Below, in pieces: positions 40,452-49,491 of a DNA stretch of 64,000 bases; the first letter of the stretch is position 1; every line of letters starts with the position of its first letter. The stretch spans positions 186,001 to 250,000 of the forward strand of contig NZ_BNBI01000005.1 in the NCBI RefSeq assembly GCF_014655295.1, in the 5' to 3' direction. The notes under the pieces are model-generated. The model had not been told where the DNA came from. It saw only the letters and a program-made list of their open reading frames with translations, and searched no databases. Origin of the DNA: Streptomyces fumanus (GTDB lineage Bacteria; Actinomycetota; Actinomycetes; Streptomycetales; Streptomycetaceae). The translations under genes were made by a program, and so were the position numbers.

Positions 40452-42908
40452 GTGAGCAGTGAGGGTGCGGTGGAACGCGGAACGAGAACCCCGCGCGCCG
40501 CGAGCGCCCTGCGGGCCCTCGCGTCCGGTCCGGACGCGGCCGACCGGCTGCGCCGCACCCTCGAACAGGCCCTCGTCTTCGCCGGTGCCGCCTTCGCCGC
40601 CGTCTACACCCCCGGCCAGGACGCCGACCTGCTCTGCCTGACCGAGTCCGCCGGGGTGCCCGGCAGCCTGTACGGCGTCCGGGACGTCTACCGCGCGTCC
40701 GGTGCTTCCCCGGTCGCCGCCGCCCACCGCGCCCGGCGCCCGGTGTGGCCGGGCCCGGCGGAACCGGGCGGCCGGGCCGCCGCCCGCCGGGCGCGCCCCG
40801 GCGGCCGCGCCCTCGCCGCGCTGCCGCTGCCCGGCGGGGGCGGCGGCTGCCTGCTCGCCGTCACCGAACACCCGGACGGCTTCGACGCCGAGGACCGGGC
40901 CTGCCTGGAGCTGATCGCCGAGGCCGTCGCCGGCACCGCCCCGGTCCGGGCCGCGGACGGCGGCGACCTGCCGCCGGGGGCGTTCAGCCTCGCCATGGAC
41001 ACCGGCCGGGTCCGGGTCGGCGACGACGTGCTCGCCCTGTTCGGCCTCGGCCCGGACGCCTTCGACGGCAGGGTCGAGACGCTGCTCGGGCTGACCGTGC
41101 CCGAGGACCTGCCCGCGCTGATGTCCGTGGTGGAGGCCGACCGCATGTCCCCCGGCGACCGCGAGCTGGAGTTCCGGGTGCTGCGGCCCGGCGGTCCGCC
41201 GAGGTGGCTGAAGCTGCGCGGACGGCTGCTGCCCGGCGGCGAGGGCCGGCCCGCCCGCCTGGCCGGCACCGTCGCCGACGCCTCCGCCCTGCGCTCCGAC
41301 GTCACCGACGTGGCCCGGGTGCAGCGCCTGGCCGCCGCGCTGGCCACCGCCGGCACGGTCCGCGACGTCGGCCGGGCCGTGGTCGCCGCCCTGCGCCGCC
41401 CGTTGCGCGCCGACCGGATCGCGCTGGCCGGACTGGAGAACGACCGGCTCGTCGTCACCGTCCTCGACCCGCCCGAACCCGAGGCATGGCCCGAGGTGTG
41501 GCGCTCACGGTGGCGCACCGAGTGGCCCGACGCGCCCCTGCGCGACATGCCGGCCCTGGCCGCGGTGCTGCGCGGGGGCCGCCCCCGGATCTGGCCGCCC
41601 GGCTCCACCGCCCCCGGACCCGCCCTCGCCGAGGTCGGCCCCGGCGGGCTCGCCGCGCTGCCGCTGCCCGCCGGCGACCGGACCGCCGGGGTCTGTCTGA
41701 TCGGCTGGGACGCCCCGCACCAGGTCAGCGCCGACGAACGCGCCCTGCTCACCGCCTTCGCCGGACTGGCCGGGCAGGCCCTGACCCGGGCCCACGCCTT
41801 CGACGCCGAGCACGAACTGGTCGGCATGCTCCAGCGCCAGCTCCTGCCCCGCCGCCTGCCCCGCCTCCCGGGCGCGGTCGCCGTCGCCCGGTACCTGCCC
41901 AGCACGGCCGGGCTGGAGCTGGGCGGCGACTGGTACGACGTGATCCCGCTGCCCGACCACCACGTCGCCCTCGTCATCGGCGACGTCCAGGGCCACAGCG
42001 CCGCCGCCGCCACCCTCATGGGGCAGATGCGCACCGCCCTGCGCGCCTACGCCGTCGAGGGCCACCCGCCCGACGTGGTGGTCTCCCGCGCCAACCGGCT
42101 CCTCGCCGACCTGGGCGGCGACCTCTTCGCCACCTGTGCCTACGTCGACCTGGGCCTGGAGGAGGGGTCCGCCTGGTGCGTCCGGGCCGGACACCTGCCG
42201 CCGGTGCTGCGCCGGCCGGACGGGCACACGGAGATCGCCGAGGCGGAGGGCGGTCCCCCGCTGGGCGTGGCCGCCCAGGCCGAGTTCCCGATGAGCCCGC
42301 TGCGCCTGACGCCCGGCACTCTGCTCGCGCTCACCACGGACGGCCTGGTGGAGTCCCCCGGCGCCGACATCGACCAGGGCATGGCCCGCTTCGCGCACGC
42401 CCTGGCCGGCGCCGACCCCGCCCGCCTCGGCCCGGTCGCCGACGCGCTGCTCGGCCGGGCCCGCCGCAGCGACGACGTCGCTCTGCTGCTGGTCCGCTAC
42501 GACGGCATGGCGCTGCGCCCGCTGCGCGAGAGCTGGACGGTGTGGCGGCTCCCCGAGGCGGTGCGGCACGCCCGCCGCTTCACCGGGCGCACCCTGCGCT
42601 CCTGGGGCGTGCCGGCCGACGGCGCCGACGCCGTGCTGCTGGTCGTCTCCGAGCTGGTCACCAACGCCCTGGTGCACACCGACGGGTCGGTCCGGCTCGA
42701 CCTCACCCTGGTCGGCGGCACGCTGCGGATCGCGGTCGCCGACGCCTCGCCGCGGACCCCGGTCAAGCCCACCAGCATCGGCTGGGAGGCCACCGGCGGC
42801 CGGGGCATCCTCCTGGTCGAGGCGCTGTCGGCGGCCTGGGGCACCCTGCCGGTCAGCGGCGGCAAGCAGGTGTGGTGCGAGATCGGCGTGGCCGGACCCG
42901 GCACCTGA
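40452..42908 (+). CDS. GAF-PAS-GAF-SpoIIE phosphatase-HATPase sensor protein
   Basis: 818 aa, GTG at 40452; no clear Shine-Dalgarno. Order: GAF-like (20-165), PAS (180-290), GAF (300-450), PP2C/SpoIIE (about 460-685; GGDWYDVIPL, GDVQGHSA, TDGLVESPG, DDVALLLV) and an anti-sigma-kinase-type ATPase (about 690-815; VSELVTNALVH, GGRGILLVEAL). The same architecture as its neighbour at 38141 plus the ATPase, so a duplication is likely. Targets should be STAS antagonists. The intergenic region holds no obvious operator. Confidence 0.88.
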   Translation: MSSEGAVERGTRTPRAASALRALASGPDAADRLRRTLEQALVFAGAAFAAVYTPGQDADLLCLTESAGVPGSLYGVRDVYRASGASPVAAAHRARRPVWPGPAEPGGRAAARRARPGGRALAALPLPGGGGGCLLAVTEHPDGFDAEDRACLELIAEAVAGTAPVRAADGGDLPPGAFSLAMDTGRVRVGDDVLALFGLGPDAFDGRVETLLGLTVPEDLPALMSVVEADRMSPGDRELEFRVLRPGGPPRWLKLRGRLLPGGEGRPARLAGTVADASALRSDVTDVARVQRLAAALATAGTVRDVGRAVVAALRRPLRADRIALAGLENDRLVVTVLDPPEPEAWPEVWRSRWRTEWPDAPLRDMPALAAVLRGGRPRIWPPGSTAPGPALAEVGPGGLAALPLPAGDRTAGVCLIGWDAPHQVSADERALLTAFAGLAGQALTRAHAFDAEHELVGMLQRQLLPRRLPRLPGAVAVARYLPSTAGLELGGDWYDVIPLPDHHVALVIGDVQGHSAAAATLMGQMRTALRAYAVEGHPPDVVVSRANRLLADLGGDLFATCAYVDLGLEEGSAWCVRAGHLPPVLRRPDGHTEIAEAEGGPPLGVAAQAEFPMSPLRLTPGTLLALTTDGLVESPGADIDQGMARFAHALAGADPARLGPVADALLGRARRSDDVALLLVRYDGMALRPLRESWTVWRLPEAVRHARRFTGRTLRSWGVPADGADAVLLVVSELVTNALVHTDGSVRLDLTLVGGTLRIAVADASPRTPVKPTSIGWEATGGRGILLVEALSAAWGTLPVSGGKQVWCEIGVAGPGT

Positions 42909-43037
42909 GGGCGGTTCGGCCGGGTCCGTCCCGGAGCACCCGGTTCGTTCCCGCCGCCACGGTGCGGCAACGATCGCGGCCTCGCTGTCGTGCTGCCCAG
43001 GCGCATCAACTAACGTTCCGTTCACCCGTATCGACAG

Positions 43038-43043
43038 TAGGGT
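43038..43043 (+). promoter_or_regulatory. -10 element TAGGGT of the rml operon (leaderless)
   Basis: TAGGGT ends 7 nt before the ATG at 43051. No good Shine-Dalgarno is seen, so rmlA is probably translated from a leaderless mRNA. GTTCCG (43015-43020), 17 nt upstream, could be the -35. Confidence 0.45.
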
Positions 43044-43050
43044 GAACCAG

Positions 43051-44118
43051 ATGAAGGCACTGGTGCTGTCCGGCGGCGCGGGCACCCGGCTGAGGCCCAT
43101 CACACACACCTCGGCCAAGCAGCTCGTCCCCGTCGCCAACAAAGCTGTCCTGTTCTACGGACTGGAGTCCCTGGCCGAGGCCGGGATCACCGAGGTCGGC
43201 ATGATCGTCGGTGATACCGCCGCGGAGATCGAGGAGGCGGTCGGCGACGGCTCGCGCTTCGGTCTGAAGGTCACGTACATCCCGCAGGAGCGCCCCCTGG
43301 GGCTGGCCCACGCGGTGCTCATCGCCCGGGAGTTCCTGGGCGACGACGACTTCGTCATGTACCTCGGGGACAACTTCATCGTCGGCGGCATCACCGGCCT
43401 CGTCGAGGAGTTCCGCGCGCACCGGCCCGACGCCCAGATCCTGCTGACCCGGGTCGCCGACCCGCGCTCCTTCGGTGTCGCCGAACTCGACGCCTCGGGG
43501 CAGGTGATCGGCCTGGAGGAGAAGCCCCGGCACCCCAAGAGCGACCTCGCGCTGGTCGGCGTCTACCTGTTCACGCCCGTCGTCCACGAGGCGGTGCGCG
43601 CCATCGAGCCGTCCTGGCGCGGGGAGCTGGAGATCACCCATGCCATCCAGCACCTCATCGACGCCCGCGCCGACGTGCGCTGCACGGTCATCGAGGGCTA
43701 CTGGAAGGACACCGGTAACGTCGGCGACATGCTGGAGGTGAACCGGGCCGTCCTGGAGGGCATGGAGCGCCGCATCGACGGCGAGGTGGACTCCGCCTCC
43801 GAGTGCATAGGCCGGGTGGTGCTGGAGCCGGGCGCCCGCATCGAGCGCTCCCGCGTCGTCGGACCCGTCGTCATCGGCGCCGGCACCGTGGTCAGCGACT
43901 CCTACGTGGGACCCTTCACCTCCATCGCGGAGAACTGCCGGATCACCGACAGCGAACTGGAGTTCTCCATCGTGCTGCGCGACTCCTCGATCCTCGGGGT
44001 GGGCCGGATCGAGGCGTCGCTGATCGGCCGGCACGTGGAAGTGACCCCGGCACCCAGTGTGCCCAGCGCCCACCGACTCGTCCTCGGAGACCACAGCAAG
44101 GTGCAGATCCACTCATGA
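43051..44118 (+). CDS. rmlA: Glucose-1-phosphate thymidylyltransferase (long form)
   Basis: 355 aa. LSGGAGTRLRP (nucleotide-binding signature), the KQLVPVANKAVLFYG loop, the EKP of LEEKPRHPKS and YLGDNFIV are all present. A C-terminal left-handed beta-helix of hexapeptide type (VVLEPGARIERSRVVGPVVIGAG) makes it the long, StrD-like form. It makes dTDP-glucose from glucose-1-phosphate and dTTP, the first step to dTDP-L-rhamnose. The stop overlaps the rmlB start (ATGA), so translation is coupled. Confidence 0.95.
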   Translation: MKALVLSGGAGTRLRPITHTSAKQLVPVANKAVLFYGLESLAEAGITEVGMIVGDTAAEIEEAVGDGSRFGLKVTYIPQERPLGLAHAVLIAREFLGDDDFVMYLGDNFIVGGITGLVEEFRAHRPDAQILLTRVADPRSFGVAELDASGQVIGLEEKPRHPKSDLALVGVYLFTPVVHEAVRAIEPSWRGELEITHAIQHLIDARADVRCTVIEGYWKDTGNVGDMLEVNRAVLEGMERRIDGEVDSASECIGRVVLEPGARIERSRVVGPVVIGAGTVVSDSYVGPFTSIAENCRITDSELEFSIVLRDSSILGVGRIEASLIGRHVEVTPAPSVPSAHRLVLGDHSKVQIHS

Positions 44119-45095
44119 ACCTCCTCGTCACCGGCGCCGCCGGGTTCATCGGCTCCCGCTACGTCCGCATGCTGCTCGACGACGACGCCGCCGGGGCGCC
44201 GCACGTCACCGTGCTGGACAAGCTCACCTACGCCGGCACCCGCACCAACCTCGAACCCGACCATCCGCGCCTGGAGTTCGTCCAGGGCGACATATGCGAC
44301 GCCGACCTCGTCGACAAGCTGATGGCCGGCGCCGACCAGGTGGTGCACTTCGCCGCCGAGTCCCACGTGGACCGCTCCATCGCGGGCGCCGCCGACTTCG
44401 TCCGCACCAACGTGGTCGGCACCCAGACCCTGCTGGACGCCGCCCTGCGGCACGGCACGGGCACCTTCGTGCACATCTCCACCGACGAGGTGTACGGCTC
44501 CATCGACTCCGGCTCCTGGCCCGAGACCCACCCGCTCCAGCCCAACTCGCCCTACTCGGCGTCCAAGGCGTCCTCCGACCTGCTCGCGCTGGCCTACCAC
44601 CGCACCCACGGCCTCGACGTCCGCGTCACCCGGTGCTCCAACAACTACGGCCCGCACCAGTTCCCCGAGAAGGTCATCCCGCTGTTCGTCACCAACCTCC
44701 TCGACGGCCGCAAGGTCCCCATCTACGGCGAGGGTCTGAACGTCCGGGACTGGCTGCACGTCGAGGACCACTGCCGCGGCATCGACCTGGTGCGCACCCA
44801 GGGCCGCCCCGGCGAGGTCTACAACATCGGCGGCGGCACCGAGCTGAGCAACCGGGAACTGACCGGGCTGCTGCTGGAGGCGTGCGGCGCGGGCTGGGAC
44901 ATGGTCGAGCACGTCGAGGACCGCAAGGGCCACGACCTGCGCTACTCCGTCGACTGGTCCAAGGCCCGCGACGAACTCGGCTACCGCCCCCGGCGCGACT
45001 TCGCCACCGGCCTCGCCGACACCGTCGCCTGGTACCGGGACAACCGCGCCTGGTGGGAGCCGCTGAAGCGGCGCGTCACCGGGGAGCCGACGTGA
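44115..45095 (+). CDS. rmlB: dTDP-glucose 4,6-dehydratase
   Basis: 326 aa, ATG at 44115 overlapping the rmlA stop by 4 bp. Extended SDR: NAD motif TGAAGFIGS, STDEVYGS (dehydratase Asp-Glu), catalytic YSASK, and the HVEDHCRGIDLV and RKGHDLRYSVD segments of dTDP-glucose dehydratases. It converts dTDP-glucose to dTDP-4-keto-6-deoxyglucose. The stop overlaps the rmlD start (GTGA). Confidence 0.96.
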   Translation: MNLLVTGAAGFIGSRYVRMLLDDDAAGAPHVTVLDKLTYAGTRTNLEPDHPRLEFVQGDICDADLVDKLMAGADQVVHFAAESHVDRSIAGAADFVRTNVVGTQTLLDAALRHGTGTFVHISTDEVYGSIDSGSWPETHPLQPNSPYSASKASSDLLALAYHRTHGLDVRVTRCSNNYGPHQFPEKVIPLFVTNLLDGRKVPIYGEGLNVRDWLHVEDHCRGIDLVRTQGRPGEVYNIGGGTELSNRELTGLLLEACGAGWDMVEHVEDRKGHDLRYSVDWSKARDELGYRPRRDFATGLADTVAWYRDNRAWWEPLKRRVTGEPT

Positions 45096-45964
45096 GGTGG
45101 CTGGTCACCGGCGCGGGCGGCATGCTCGGCCGGGACATGGTCGCGGAGCTGACCCGGCGCGGCGAGGACGTGGTCGCCGCCGGCCGCGCCGACCTGGACA
45201 TCACCGAACCGGCCGCCCTGGAGGCCGCGTTCGCCGGGCACCGCCCCGACCTGGTGGTCAACTGCGCCGCGTACACGGCTGTCGACGACGCCGAGACCGA
45301 CGAGGCCCGCGCCCTGGAGATCAACGGCGAGGGCCCCCGGCTGCTCGCCCGCACCTGCGCCGCGCACGGCGCCCGGCTGCTGCACGTCTCCACCGACTAC
45401 GTCTTCGCCGGCGACCGCGACGCCGGGCCCTACCCGGAGGACCACCCCCCGGCCCCGCGCACCGCCTACGGCCGCACCAAGCTCGCCGGTGAGCGGGCCG
45501 TCCTGGAGGAACTGCCGGACGCGAGCGCCGTGGTGCGCACCGCCTGGCTCTACGGCGTCCACGGCCGCAGCTTCGTGCGCACCATGCTCGAACTGGAGGG
45601 CCGCCGCGACACCGTCGACGTCGTCGACGACCAGCGCGGCCAGCCCACCTGGAGCGCCGACGTGGCCGCCCGGCTCGCCGACCTCGGCCCGCTGGTCGGC
45701 CGCGGCGCCACCGGCGTCTACCACGCCACCGCCGCCGGCGAGACCACCTGGTACGGGCTGGCCCGGGAGGTCTTCGCCCTGATCGGCGCCGACCCGGACC
45801 GGGTGCGCCCCACCGGCAGCGCGGCCTTCCCCCGGCCCGCGCCCCGCCCCGCATACAGCGCCCTCGCCCACGGCCGCTGGCAGCACACCGGCCTGCCCGC
45901 GCCCCGCGACTGGCGTTCCGCCCTGCACGAGGCACTTCCCCGTATCCGCAAGGAGTCCAGTTGA
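45092..45964 (+). CDS. rmlD: dTDP-4-dehydrorhamnose reductase
   Basis: 290 aa, GTG at 45092 overlapping rmlB by 4 bp. NAD(P) motif VTGAGGMLGRD, NCAAYTAVDDAE, STDYVFAGD and catalytic YGRTKLAGE are typical RmlD features. It reduces dTDP-4-keto-L-rhamnose to dTDP-L-rhamnose, the last step. The stop overlaps the TTG start of the methyltransferase gene by 4 bp, giving four coupled genes. Confidence 0.94.
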   Translation: MRWLVTGAGGMLGRDMVAELTRRGEDVVAAGRADLDITEPAALEAAFAGHRPDLVVNCAAYTAVDDAETDEARALEINGEGPRLLARTCAAHGARLLHVSTDYVFAGDRDAGPYPEDHPPAPRTAYGRTKLAGERAVLEELPDASAVVRTAWLYGVHGRSFVRTMLELEGRRDTVDVVDDQRGQPTWSADVAARLADLGPLVGRGATGVYHATAAGETTWYGLAREVFALIGADPDRVRPTGSAAFPRPAPRPAYSALAHGRWQHTGLPAPRDWRSALHEALPRIRKESS

Positions 45965-46764
45965 AACGCCATGAGTTCCTGCGGGAACTGCACAAGGTCA
46001 GCGCCAACCGCAACTACCTGGAGATCGGCGTCAACGACGGCCGCAGCCTGACCCTCTCCAGGGTGCCCAGCATCGCCATCGACCCCGCCTTCAAGGTCGT
46101 CACCGAACTGCGCTGCGACGTCCACCTGGTGAAGGCCACCAGCGACGACTTCTTCGCCCGGGACAACCCGCTGGGACACCTCAAGGGCGGCCGGCACCCG
46201 CTGCGCAACCTGCGCCGGGGCCGCTCCCCGGTCGGCCACTGGCGCCGCACCACGCTGGACCTGTCCTTCATCGACGGCATGCACCTCTTCGAGTACGCGC
46301 TGCGCGACTTCATCAACGTGGAGAAGCACTCCGACTGGGCCAGCGTGATCGTCCTGGACGACATGCTGCCGCGCAACACCGACGAGGCCGCCCGCGACCG
46401 CCACACCGACGCCTGGACCGGCGACGTCTACAAGGTCACCGAGGTGCTGAACCGGTACCGGCCCGACCTGGTCACCGTCCTGGTCGACACCAAGCCCACC
46501 GGCCAGTTGGTGGTCTTCGGCGCCGACCCGGGCAACACCGTGCTCAAGGACAAGTACGACGAGATCATGGCCGAGTACCTGGTCGAGGACCCGCAGAAGG
46601 TCCCCGAGAGCATCCTGGAGCGGACCGGCGCGGTGCCGCCCCAGGCCCTGCTGGAGGCGGGGTTCTGGGGCCGGCTCGTCAAGGCCCGCAACCTCGGCCT
46701 GGGCCGCGCCAAGGGCTGGGAGCCGCTGCGCCGCTCCCTGGAGCAGGTCGGCGTCAGCCGCTAG
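45961..46764 (+). CDS. Class I SAM-dependent methyltransferase in the rhamnose cluster
   Basis: 267 aa, TTG at 45961 with AAGGAG 6 nt upstream and a 4-bp overlap with rmlD. YLEIGVNDGRSL is the SAM-binding motif of the Methyltransf_24 type, with LSFIDGMHLFEYALRDF and IVLDDMLPRNTDEAA as the acidic motifs. Because it is the fourth coupled gene of the rhamnose operon, it probably O-methylates rhamnose or the rhamnose-containing polymer (inference). It ends 19 bp before the convergent rmlC. Confidence 0.85.
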   Translation: MKRHEFLRELHKVSANRNYLEIGVNDGRSLTLSRVPSIAIDPAFKVVTELRCDVHLVKATSDDFFARDNPLGHLKGGRHPLRNLRRGRSPVGHWRRTTLDLSFIDGMHLFEYALRDFINVEKHSDWASVIVLDDMLPRNTDEAARDRHTDAWTGDVYKVTEVLNRYRPDLVTVLVDTKPTGQLVVFGADPGNTVLKDKYDEIMAEYLVEDPQKVPESILERTGAVPPQALLEAGFWGRLVKARNLGLGRAKGWEPLRRSLEQVGVSR

Positions 46765-46783
46765 CGGCCGCCCGGCCCGCCCG

Positions 46784-47389
46784 CTACGACCGGCCGCGCA
46801 GCCGGTCGTAGTGGGCGGTGCAGGCCGCGTACGAGGGCAGCAGCCCGGCCCGCTCGGCCTCGGCCAGCGACGGCGCGGCGGCGTCCTTCTCGGACAGCAC
46901 CGGCTCGATGCCGCCGGGCCAGTCGATGCCCAGGTCCGGGTCGAGGGGGTGCACCCCGTGCTCACGGCCGGGGGCGTACCCCGTCGAGCACAGGTACACC
47001 ACCGTCGCGTCGTCGGTGAGCGCCATGAAGCCGTGCCCGAGCCCCTCGGCGAGGAACACCGCGTGCCGGTTCTCCTCGTCCAGGCGCACCGCCTCCCACT
47101 GCCCGTAGGTGGGGGAGCCGGTGCGCAGGTCGGCCACCACGTCCAGGACCGCGCCGCGCACACAGGTGATGTACTTGGCCTGGCCGGGCGGTACGTCGGA
47201 GAAGTGCACCCCGCGCAGCACCCCCCGCCGGGAGACCGAGCAGTTGGCCTGCGCGAGGCTCAGGTCGTAGCCGGTGGCCTCGCGGAACTCGGGGCCCCGG
47301 TACCACTCGTGGAAGCTGCCCCGGTGGTCGGGGAAGATTTTCGGCTCCAGTACCCAGGAGCCGGCTATGTCCAGTGATCGCACCCTCAC
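46784..47389 (-). CDS. rmlC: dTDP-4-dehydrorhamnose 3,5-epimerase
   Basis: 201 aa, GTG at 47389 overlapping the glycosyltransferase stop by 4 bp; a GTG two codons later is an alternative. Cupin fold with GVLRGVHFSD (catalytic His), the DVVADLRTGSPTYG segment and LAEGLGHGFMAL. It epimerises C3 and C5 of dTDP-4-keto-6-deoxyglucose, between RmlB and RmlD. It lies on the opposite strand from rmlABD, paired with the glycosyltransferase. Confidence 0.94.
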   Translation of the reverse strand: MRVRSLDIAGSWVLEPKIFPDHRGSFHEWYRGPEFREATGYDLSLAQANCSVSRRGVLRGVHFSDVPPGQAKYITCVRGAVLDVVADLRTGSPTYGQWEAVRLDEENRHAVFLAEGLGHGFMALTDDATVVYLCSTGYAPGREHGVHPLDPDLGIDWPGGIEPVLSEKDAAAPSLAEAERAGLLPSYAACTAHYDRLRGRS

Positions 47390-49320
47390 GTCCTCACTTT
47401 CCTGATCCGGGCGGCCGCCTTGGCGACGACGGCGCCGAGCAGCCGGCGGGCCCCGCGCGCCAGTTGCAGGGCCGGTCCGGGGCGGGGCCCGGGGCCCACC
47501 CGTACCGTGTCGCCGGTCCCGCGCAGCGACTGCGGCAGCGCGTGGAAGCGGGGCCGGGCGGCGTCCGGGGCCAGGCACACGGCGGTCCGCCATACCCCGC
47601 CGGCCGGTACGGCGGCGGGCAGCACGGCCGTCAGCCCGGACCGCGCCGGGTCGGGCGTCGGCGCCAGGGTCGCGGGCACGTCGAGGGTGCGGCCGGCCGA
47701 GGCGAGCCGCAGCAGCACCGCGGTCTCGCCGGGCACGTACAGCGGGAGCCGGGCGCTGAAGCGGTCGCCGGTCACGGAGAGGTCGGCGCCGGGCAGCCCG
47801 AGGCGCCGGGTGGAGGCGGCGTGGTCCAGCGAGAGGTTGCGGTGCGGGGTGGTCCAGTACGGCAGGACCTCGCGTCCGGCGACCACGCCGGCGACCGGCT
47901 CCGGCCGGCCGGCGGGCGGCACCGGGCCGAGCCGGCACTCCTTGGTCCAGCCGCCCAGCTTGATCCGGGCCACCGCGTCCCACACCCCGGTGCCGGGCAG
48001 CGTCCCCGGGTCGACGGTGGCGGTGGCGCGCAGCGTCAGCCGCACCCGCCCGTCCTGCCCGGCCGGGACCGCCTCGCGGGTGAACTCCACGGGCTGGAAG
48101 TGCTGGGCGGCGCTGGCGCGTTCGCGCAGCAGCAGATCGGCGGTGGCCGCCGGGAACCGGGCGGCGGTCTGCGCGCCCACCCAGGCGATCGCCTCGGCGA
48201 CGTCCTTCGGCGGCCCGTCCAGGGGCGTGGCGACCGCGTCGGCGGGGAAGGTCATCGGCTGCCCGGCCGAGGCGTACTCGGCGGTGAACTCGATCCGCAG
48301 CGTCCCGTCCCGCCAGGTCACGGCCCCCGGGGTGGTGCGGGGCGCGATGGCCGCCTCCCACTCGGCGAACGCGACGACGTCCTCGTACCGGTCGGCGGCG
48401 GTCAGCGCGGCGACCACCTGCTGGGTGGGCTGGAGCGCGGCGGCCACCCCGGGCCCGAAGCGCTCCACGACGACCTGGTGGATCTCCCGGAAGAGTTCGC
48501 GGCGGTAGTCGTCGGGCAGCGCCAGCAGCCGCTTGCCGCGCAGCCGTTCGACCATCTCGTTGCGCAGCCAGCGCCGGAACAGCCGGTCGCGCAGCGCCCC
48601 CGGCTCGGTGTACTTCTCCACCACGTCCAGGGCCTCGCGCAGGTTGGCGAAGTAGCCGACCGGGTCGAAGCGCTGGAAGCCCGCGTTGGACGCGTCGTCC
48701 CGCCGGACGTGGTAGTAGCAGACGTAGTCGCTGAGCACCGAGATGTTCTCGGCGCGCAGATACGCCTCGGTCACGAAGACGTGGTCCTCCAGGCGCCGCC
48801 GGCCCTCGGGGAACCGCAGCCCGATCCGGTCCAGGAACTCCCGGCGGACCATCTTGTGCGGGGTGAGGCTGTCGATCAGCGGGGCGTTGGCGAGGGTGGC
48901 GCGCGGATGGTTGCGGCGGAACAGCTCCACCGGCACCGGGCGGCCCTTGCCGGCCATTTTGCCGACCACGACATCCGCCCCGTTGGCCACCCCGTAGTCG
49001 TACATCCGTTCCAGGGCTTCGTCGCCCAGGTAGTCGTCGTTGTCGACGAACATGACGTACTCGCCCCGGGCGGCGGCGATGCCCACGTTACGGGGTTTGC
49101 CGGACCAGCCGGAGTTCTCCTGGTGGATGACCCGCATCCGGGGGTCCTCGGCGGCGAGCGCGTCGAGTCGGGCCGGAGTGGCGTCGGTGGAGCCGTCGTC
49201 GACGAAGACCACCTCGTACTCCTCCGGAGGCAGCGACTGCCGCTGGAGCGAGGCGATGCAGTCCTCGATGTAGGTCCCGGGGTTGTAGACGGGAACGATG
49301 ACGCTGACCTTGACCGGCAT
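47386..49320 (-). CDS. Family-2 glycosyltransferase with long accessory C-terminus
   Basis: 644 aa, ATG at 49320. The GT-A domain (about 1-230) has VIVPVYNPGTYIEDCIASL, FVDDGSTD, the metal motif FVDNDDY and the acceptor-site acid EDHVFVTEAY. A helical linker (about 230-320) and a beta-rich half (about 320-640) follow, like the accessory domains of wall teichoic-acid glycosyltransferases of the TarS type (a guess from layout, not verified). It probably adds rhamnose or another sugar to a cell-wall polymer. It shares a leftward operon with rmlC and has no membrane helix. Confidence 0.87.
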   Translation of the reverse strand: MPVKVSVIVPVYNPGTYIEDCIASLQRQSLPPEEYEVVFVDDGSTDATPARLDALAAEDPRMRVIHQENSGWSGKPRNVGIAAARGEYVMFVDNDDYLGDEALERMYDYGVANGADVVVGKMAGKGRPVPVELFRRNHPRATLANAPLIDSLTPHKMVRREFLDRIGLRFPEGRRRLEDHVFVTEAYLRAENISVLSDYVCYYHVRRDDASNAGFQRFDPVGYFANLREALDVVEKYTEPGALRDRLFRRWLRNEMVERLRGKRLLALPDDYRRELFREIHQVVVERFGPGVAAALQPTQQVVAALTAADRYEDVVAFAEWEAAIAPRTTPGAVTWRDGTLRIEFTAEYASAGQPMTFPADAVATPLDGPPKDVAEAIAWVGAQTAARFPAATADLLLRERASAAQHFQPVEFTREAVPAGQDGRVRLTLRATATVDPGTLPGTGVWDAVARIKLGGWTKECRLGPVPPAGRPEPVAGVVAGREVLPYWTTPHRNLSLDHAASTRRLGLPGADLSVTGDRFSARLPLYVPGETAVLLRLASAGRTLDVPATLAPTPDPARSGLTAVLPAAVPAGGVWRTAVCLAPDAARPRFHALPQSLRGTGDTVRVGPGPRPGPALQLARGARRLLGAVVAKAAARIRKVRT

Positions 49321-49479
49321 CGGGCTTGGGCCCCCCTGGGTCTCTTGCCGTTCACGTGCTGGTGTCGCGAGGTGGGCCCGATGCTAACCCGACCGCCGCG
49401 GGCCGCCGCCCCCGGGCCGGTGTCGAGACCCTTCCGTGAGCCGGCCGCCGTCCGACCGGCCGCCCCCGGCCCGCGCGGT

Positions 49480-49485
49480 TACGCT
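49480..49485 (+). promoter_or_regulatory. -10 element TACGCT of a leaderless transcript
   Basis: TACGCT ends 6 nt before the GTG at 49492 and no Shine-Dalgarno is present. Confidence 0.6.
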
Positions 49486-49491
49486 GGCCCG

